From Hydractinia symbiolongicarpus (lineage: Eukaryota > Cnidaria > Hydrozoa > Anthoathecata > Hydractiniidae), in the NCBI RefSeq assembly GCF_029227915.1, contig NC_079877.1, positions 10,601,351 through 10,665,350 on the forward strand: a DNA stretch of 64,000 bases, given 5' to 3'. The translations under genes and the position numbers were made by a program. The notes under the pieces are model-generated. The model saw only the letters and a list, made by a program, of their open reading frames with translations, had not been told where the DNA came from and ran no database searches. Each line of letters opens with the position of its first letter. Position 1 is the first letter of the stretch. Positions 37,801-46,800 of the stretch are shown here, in pieces.

Positions 37801-40800
37801 ACAAAGTTGTGCTGCAAGTTTCAAGTTCTAAGGATAATCCTAACAGGATTTATTATATTTTCCCCATTATAAGGATTTCATAGAGATTTTAGGGGTAGTT
37901 TCGAGTAATGGCCAATATCAAAGCCTCTGAAAGGTATGGGACCTAAAAATTTAGCATGCAGGTGTCTAATAGATAAATGTGGAAACTCAGTAAGTATCAT
38001 AGCCATATAAGAAAGCAATCAGGAGTTATTAAAAAAAAACCGTCAGGGGGGGCGGAATCTGCCCCCCCCCCCCCCCCCCCCCCGGACCGAATAGGGTTAA
38101 GTTACACTTAATGGCAAGCATTGTGAATTTTCTTCTTAAGTTCCCACTATTTTTTTGTGATTTTAGTGATTTTCGTGATTAAGGGTCTAAATAAGTTACA
38201 CACATAAAACTTTTGGTTGATGTATAATAGGAAAAGTGCTCAGTACATTTTTCAGATACCATATATTTTGAATTGGCTAATTTTAGTTCACAAACTATCT
38301 TATATAATAATACAAAGACTGTCTTACTTATGTCTTATTTATGTTGATATCAATGCATTTAAACTGCCTTAATAGCACTTTTAAATTAGCAAAGCCATTG
38401 CATTGCACTTTATGTTTATGGCCTTATACCTTCACAACAGCTGGAAATAACTGAGGTTATCTCCCATGTGGGTAACTAGGGGCTGCCTGAGACACAAGCT
38501 ATGTGAGAGAAAATATGATCCTATACATTATTTTAATCAGCTATTCAAGTTCTACGTAATAGAGGCAACAAGTAAACAAATTTCTAAAAAAAACATTTTG
38601 AGTCTGGATGGTCCTTGCTGATGTCATCAAAATTCAAATGGCTCTTCTCTTTTCCCTTGTTTTTTTGCCTATTTTTTCCCGGGCAATAATACTGTGGAAA
38701 TAATATTGTGCTATGTAGGAATATCAGATCAATTATATTATTGTCATATCTAGGTTGGCCATAATTTAATCACTGACCCCATATTTTTCATACAACATTA
38801 TGGGTAAATAGGGAAAAAAAATTTACTTTTAATTTTACATAGTTTTTATGGAACTATTTCAAACATACCATGGTAGTTTAGTCTATCTCCAGTTGAGTTA
38901 TCCAAAGCAACTTGACTAGTAAAGCCATGATAGTTGGTCTAAAGTACATACAAAACATGTCAACAAAAAGATTAGAAAAACTGGATATCTTAAGTTGTTT
39001 CAAAAATTTAATACAATCTTTTAAACTCATGAAGGTTGTACCAAGGGTTTTTTATTAGAGACTAGTTTGTAAAAAACAAGACTAGAATATACACACTCTT
39101 AAAAAGCTTATTATATAGCATACATGCTTTTTGAGTTTGTTTTCCACTAAGGTAACCGACCAAATGTCTGTGGTCAAATATTTTTTGACAAGTTTTATTT
39201 TGTGTCTTTCAAAACTTCACTCGATGAAAATTCACTACTTCTATCTTGAAATCATATCAATTCATATTTTCAGAAAAAATGAATTTCATAAACTTCTTTC
39301 TAGGGTAGTTTTTTGTCTTCTTAGAACAAAATACAGCAATGTTTTAGCTTCATACAACCTTGTGTTCGTCACTTTAGAACAAATTTTTCCAACTTTAATG
39401 CTTCGTGTGAACCCACTCTCGTAACTTTACCACAAATATGAGTTTTTATTATAAAAACAGTATTGTTTTTCAATTTAGTATAAATATTTTTAACTTTTAA
39501 GCAAAAAAATTCTTATCAAACAAATCTTTTTCTTCATATTTTTCAATTTTTTTTAAAGGTTTTTTGTCTTCTAAAATCCCTTTCATGCCCCAATAGCAAT
39601 TAACTAAAGCCTTAATCCTTGTTACAAATGGTAAAATTTTGCAAGGCAATGGAATCAATAATTTGATATCAAAATGTTATCAAAATAGAAAACACAAAAA
39701 ACTGAACATGAGAACTTGATCTATTCGGTCTAGGGCTCCTGAAACTTGTTCAAAATACCACTATCTGCTTCAAATTCAATTATGTTAGTTCTGGAGTGAA
39801 TTTCTACATTTTGTTTACAGTTTCTGACAGCCAAATAAAAGTTATAACATATTTTCCATTTTTTACATAGTCCCTATGAAAAGATTTCCCTTTGAAAAAT
39901 AATGTTGTGTTGTAAGTGTTAAGTTCTAAGGATAATCCTCAGAAAAGTTATTATATTTTCCTGAATATAAGGATGTCGTAGAGATTTTAGGGGTGGTTTT
40001 AAGTAATTGCCTATATCTATGGAAAAAACGACAAAAAATGTTTGGTGTTCCTAGAGAGCATCACACATAGTAATAAATTCAATAATTTAGCCAGTAGAAA
40101 AAAGAAATTATCCCTTTAAGTGTTTCTATGAAACTCAAAATTACCTATTATTTATTAAAAAAAACTAGAAATTGTTACAGAAAAATAGACACAAGAAAAA
40201 CAGAAATTGTAGCACAGTCTAAGAGATAAATTTTAAATATACAACTTATTTTGTATTTGCTATTTATCACTGCAAATAACTCACAAAACAGATGTAGTAA
40301 CCAATTATGGTGCTGCTTAGTGGTTTTAACTCTGGCACTTTGTGTGGGAGATCAGTGTTTGATTCCCTTTGGTTGCGATTCAATATGGGCGAGTGAATGT
40401 CACTACAGCCCTGGGTTAAGGCAAGCTATGTGAGGGAAATTGGGGAGATGGTGCAACCTGTGGGTTGTTGGATGTTGCAGGGTCTGCATAGTTCAAAATA
40501 AGCATTTAATACTCTAGCACTGTCCATCGAAGCCATGGTCCCTCCTGGAAATAATAAACAGGGTATATATAACTCAATATTTGTGAGGCTAGCCATGTAA
40601 AACATGGACATCTTTTTCACTAGCAGATTTAAAAGTATACTTACATTCTGTCTGATTTCTAATGCCAAAGAGGAACCACTTATTGTTCTTTTTTCAGCAA
40701 TCATACGCTCCATAGCAAGAACATATGTCACTACAACATCCTGGGCTAGACCAAATTCAGCACCTTTCTAGAAAATACATTTATTTTAAGGTATTAAAGG

Positions 40801-43800
40801 TTGTTTAGCTAAATATAAAATCAAAAATGTTTTCAACATCAAGTTTGCTTTTAATGGCAAATCTAAATAACTACTTTTTCAATACAGTGACATTGACTTT
40901 TTTTAGGGTTAATCGAATTTGGAAAATGGTTTGACTCAATGAAAACAAGACATTGTAAAAGTTACCTTGAATATCTTGTATTTTGGTTTTTAATATATGC
41001 CCTTATCGCTATTTTATGTGTTTAATAGTTTTGTAATGGCTTACAGCAATATTTCCGCTTTATACAATGGTATTTTGAACAGTTTGTTCGGGTTGTTTAC
41101 CCAGTTAAACCTTAATGTTTCATGGTAACGGTAACCCTGAATGTTACATAGTAACATTTAGGATTAACTGTGAATAATATTATATGTGCACAAAAGGTAC
41201 TACTTTTATCAACTTTTTGTATTAGTCAATCGCTTAAAAATCCTTCAGAAAATTAAAATATTTTTTCTCCATAACAAACTGATATGAGGGGTAACTATAA
41301 ACAAGAGACTAATTATTTTCCTTTAAATCATCAACCTTCCAAAACAATTACAGATTTAAAAGCAGCACATTTCATTAGCAACAGAAAACCATTGTGCTTT
41401 TTAAACAATAGGAAAACAAAGAGGACAAAAAAGCTTGATACTCATGGATAGTCTCTCATGGATAATTTAGGATGTTGAAAAAAAACAAAAAAAAATCAAA
41501 ATAAAAATAAAAATTATGATACATACACCAGCAATATCAAAGAAAGGCATATCTCGAGCCTGGCTAAGAGAATCTTCCTCCTCCAGCCTAAAGTTTCTGG
41601 TCCACACATAATCCCATTCTCTTGTACCCCATCCATCAACAAGGTATAATGGCTCGTTAAACGTCATGCCTTTAAAACGTAAATTACACAGCGCATCTAG
41701 CTAGAAAATAAAAATATAAAATATGATTAAAAACCATTGATCCTATGTGTCACACTTCTGGTACCATCAACAAAACACGTATAAATGTCGAACTTTAAGT
41801 TAAGCTTTTCCAAAATTTAATTTAGAGGAAACGGCATATTGCTCTTACACTGGTATGACAGCCATCTGGTAAATTTTTAACAGGAAAATCATTCATATTA
41901 TTGAAGCCAACCCATTGATATCCATCTATACATGTAACTCCATGTCTGTGGAAAAAACAAAATCAAAATATTGGGCCTTAATAATGAGAAATATACCTTA
42001 TATGTTCTAATTTTCAACCATTTGTGCAAAAAGTTTGCATAACCATTCATTTAAAGAAAGCAAAAGGTTAAATTAAACGATATTTCTTTCTTCTCAATAT
42101 TATTTTATATACCTATGCCTGAACAGTTGCAAAAATCAGCATGGAAAACAATTGGAATTATTATATTTACCCTTTGAAATATCACTTCGCAAAAAAGAAG
42201 AATGTGTTTTAGTCGTTTTCCCTTTCTGGAAAGCAGAAAGGTTTTTGTATATTCTGATAATAGAACTGCTTTTTCTCTCTGTTACAGCACATCCAAAAAA
42301 TTTGATTTAATCCGGTGTATAGATTTTTGCGAATGGTGGTTATATTGTAGTAAGACATAGTTGTTATCATATCCAAACACTCATTTCAGACTAACTTGTT
42401 CAAACTGGTACATACTGGTCAAAACTGGTCATTTTGAAAAATAAACAAAATATTCACCTTATGGCCTCTGTGTACAAATATGTTCCAGAGTGCCCTCTTG
42501 CAACGTTTACAATCACTTTTATGCCAGAAACTTTAATATCATTAAATACTTGTTTTAAATTATCAACAGGCTCAAGATTTGCATCTGCGACAGGAGGTAC
42601 AACAAACTATAGTAAGAAAAACAAATATCAAGTATAGAATAACAATCCAAAATTAAAAAAAATTAAAAAAAAAATGAACACTATATACTTACCTCTTTAA
42701 CTATTTCAATCCCTAAATCTTTTGCTGAAGTGTAAAACTTGGAAGTAAATTTAGTATCGTAGCCGGTTATAACAAGCTAAGAAAAGATACAAAATTTTTA
42801 TTCATCATTCTCATTCATTCACCGTCAAGCTTTTTCAATGTTTTAAAAAAACAAACAATAGAAAAGTAATGAATGTACATACACATTTACACAGTGAATA
42901 TAAAGTACATAAACCCCTTCTTGGTATACAAGGCAAGTCTAGAAGAAGGAACTCAATTTGTTTTTTAGTGCTTTTATATTTCTTTAGTTTCACATTCCAA
43001 CCCCTATTTCCTACCATAATAAAAACAAGTAGGTGCTTGGAACTTGTTTTTTTGCAGGTAAAAAGGTTTGCATGAAAAAAAAATCACCAAAATTTAAGAC
43101 TGCAAAGATGATCTAGATTAGTTTTGGATTTTTGATTTATTTAAAAGTTAGAAATTATTTAAAAAACAAAATTTAGTAACAAAAGACAGTGTAAGGACAG
43201 GCACTTACAATTTTGTACCAATTTCTCTCCTTTAGATAAAGTAGAAAACCATATTCCATAATTTCATCAGAATATATGATTCGATTGAAAGTTGGGTATA
43301 ATGACTAAACAAAAAAGTAATAGCATTAATTTTTATTAAGTTGGCTTTGTTGTAATAGAACATATCTGTTTAATAACATCAACCATAATACAGTACATTA
43401 GAAAGATTATACAACTGGAAGCTGTTATTAATACAAAAAGTTGTCTGTGATGGAAAATATGGAACCAGGAAAGAAATTGGCTTTCCACAGAAGATTTTTT
43501 TTTTTCGTAAGGAATGCACAATATCTAAAAACACTGCAATGATTAATATTTATTTTCCCTATTGTAGTGCCGAAACTGAAATAAATGAACAAACGAATGT
43601 CCTATAAAGATGCAATTAAGTCCAAAATCAATTTATCAAGGTCAATTCCAGCTTTTATAAATGTAGAACAGGAAAAAATAACATAAGAAACTCATTTTTT
43701 CACAAAATATCCATATATCAATTGCTCCCTAAATTTCTGTTTTAAGCTATAAAATAATAAAAAACAAACTTTTTGAATTTAAATAGCTTTAGCAGGATAT

Positions 43801-46800
43801 AGAAAGCCAGTGTTAACTTTTTGTCATTTCCATATTTAATATGTCACATTGCCTTTCTGTTCCCATCATTTTACCTTGTCTGAAAATTCTGACGATGAAT
43901 CCCCTCTGAATGACAACACTGATTGATCTTCAATTGCCATTAATGGAAGCATGATTTTTGCGATGTTGTTACTGTTGAATCCAATTACAGCATGGGCTCT
44001 TTTTTCTGGATTAGACTAGAAATACACAAAACAGGTGTTTGGCAAGCTAACCATATCAAATTTTAAAAGAAAAGTAATTTAGGCAGAAACTTTTCAGTCT
44101 AACCATCTGTGTTAATTTTACAGGATTGTATATCTGTTCTAAGACATATCTACAGAATTTTTAAAAGTGCAACAATATATGCAAGTTTAAGTACATTGTA
44201 TTTACTTTACTGGTGTTTATTTTTTTATGCATAAAGAATAGTTAAAACACAATAAAACTACAGAAAGAAAGATTAGGCATATTTAAATAACAATCCCACA
44301 TGTATGCAAATTGACTGACTACATAATTGTGTACATCGATCTTAAATGTTGCCAAGGCAGACTACCAAGCAGATCACACCTATCTTCTTCACCTAATGTT
44401 GTTGCACACACAACAACATTAGTTGCATGCAACAAACTTACTTACAGCATGATACTCTTTCATTTCATGGTAGGATTTTATGGCAGCAGCAGAAGTAAAT
44501 TCCGGCATATAATAAGTCTTTAAAGATACTGTGCGGCCTACAATGCAAGCGAAGTGACGTGAGGTAAATTACAATTAGATCTTAAGCAAGTGAATGCTGA
44601 TGTGTTGCATATTGTAGGGCATAAAAATTCTAATGGTGAAGTTCTCTACCACCTAATGTTTTTCTACAACCTATCCACATACCTATAGTACCCTGAAATA
44701 GGAAAATATTGTAAAAATTTTACAGTACACTATCTCCAACATTATATTTGCTAAAGGCATTTAAAACATTTCAACATTGGAAACATAAAGCAATGCAGTG
44801 TTTACCTGGAAATGGTTGCCTAAATGGGTGTAGAAACCAGCCTTCATTAACATCCTGTATTGCATCACGAATAAATTGTTCGAAGCGGCCATTCCAAAAA
44901 TAATGATCTTGATTAAACATGGCTAAATGTATCTCTCCTAAATTGTCAAAAATTTATGTACATCAGGCTCATTCTAAAGGAAGGTCTGACATTTTTACTA
45001 ACTTTATTTACATAAACCTTTTATTACTGGCAGCAACAAATTTGAGTTTAGAACTAACACAGTCTGGGTCAGAATGGAAACCCATTAATATACCCTGTCC
45101 AACCTATGCTAGCATGAAAAATGGGTGTTAACCTTTCAATGATATGATATGGTAACCCATTTTGACACACAATTGGTTTATTTAAAATATTTCCAACACA
45201 CCAGATATTTTTCTTTTAAAAAATACTTGTTGTGAAAGATGAAAAATCTCTATCTGATGATAATAAATTTACTATAAGGAATTCCTAAAAAAGGAGAAAA
45301 ATTAACTAAAAAACTAAAAAATACACTTTGCACTTTGATAGCTTTTGATTGATTTTTTCCTTTTGATATATTTACCAATCTACCTTGCTAAAAATTCAGT
45401 ATTAGGAAATGCTATTTTTTTTAATGCTAGAAAAAACAAACACTCATAGCCATGGGTATCTGCAACACAACATCACTTACTGTGTTGTGTTTTGACAAAA
45501 TGATAGGAATTTATCAAAAAGATTTCATGCCATTACGAAAAAAAATTATGAGAAAAACATTTTTAAGATTTTTTCTTCCACCTGTTAAAAATGTGTGAGA
45601 AAACTTACAATTCATATGCAAAGCGTGTAAGACTGAAAAAAAAAAATCAACTACTTGTGTATAATAAAAGTGGAGATGGTGTAGTGGTAGCGCATTTGAC
45701 TTGTGTATAACCATAAGGTTTCAGGTTCAAGTCCCCACTCCGTCGCACTTTAAATGCAGTGCTGTCAGCCCATTTGGTGCCACCTACTGATGCTAACCAG
45801 CTTGTGTGGTAGGCAAGCAAGTTACAACAATGCTATACTTATCTCTGGCCCTAATGTAACATAGTTACAGTCGTAGAGCAGAAAGAGTCAGTCATTAGGA
45901 TGGAATCCCCAAGGAAATGAAATTTATCCCAAATTTCGTAATTTATAAAATTTCTGATTCTTTCCATTTTCTTGCTAAAGTTAACCAGTTGCTCCTGTGT
46001 GAAAATATGCATACAACAAATCAAACAAAAAAGAACATACATAAACTGACCTGTTACTTGAAAGGTATTAGTCGAATCAGATGAAATAACCCCTGAGCTT
46101 GAGTTTGCTTGAAATGACAAGGATATTGCATAATCAACTACTTCACACACAGATCCAGGAAATACTCCATAGCCTTGGGATAACATAAAGCTTGAATCCG
46201 TGGACAGACATAATGAAGAATTGGATAATACAGCCGACACAGTCTAGAAGTTATATACAGAAAAAAATTTGTGAGAATAAAATAACCTATAATGGCATGT
46301 GCAATACCTTTGCAGATAGACATATATAATTTAGGGTAAATTGTGCTTAATGAATCTTAAAAATCCAAATAAAATTTCAAATTGACCACAAACCACCTAT
46401 CCTTTTCCACTTGTGTTAAGTATCTTGGGGTTATTACCGACTCTCACTTAAATTGGTCATTTCATATAAAAAACTTAGCTATAAAAACTTTCCAGAAGTA
46501 ATGGAGTAATTTCCAAACTCTGTCACTATGTTCCCTTAAAGATACTCCTCTCTGTATACTACTTTTTATTTTTTCTCACGCTTCTTATTCTTCCGAAGTT
46601 TGATGTCTAACCCATAACATCCATACTGATTGAATCTTTAAACTTCAAAAAATAGCTGTCAGACTCATCACCTTCGCTGACTTCAATCAACCCTCTAAAC
46701 CTCTACTAAAGCAACTCTTCTTGATATTTTTAAAACCACCAAAATCTATAATGTAACTCTAGTTTACCAAATCCTAAACAAAATCTCTCCACCTGATATA

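Noticed and set aside
37381-38083. G-quadruplex or CpG-island function for the G and C runs
   Set aside because: They lie symmetrically within a MITE and are explained by its structure.
45667-45742. tRNA gene with A- and B-box sequences
   Set aside because: The T-arm stem is mispaired, no good anticodon stem closes, and the downstream tail matches the element at 26779-26960; it is a SINE head.
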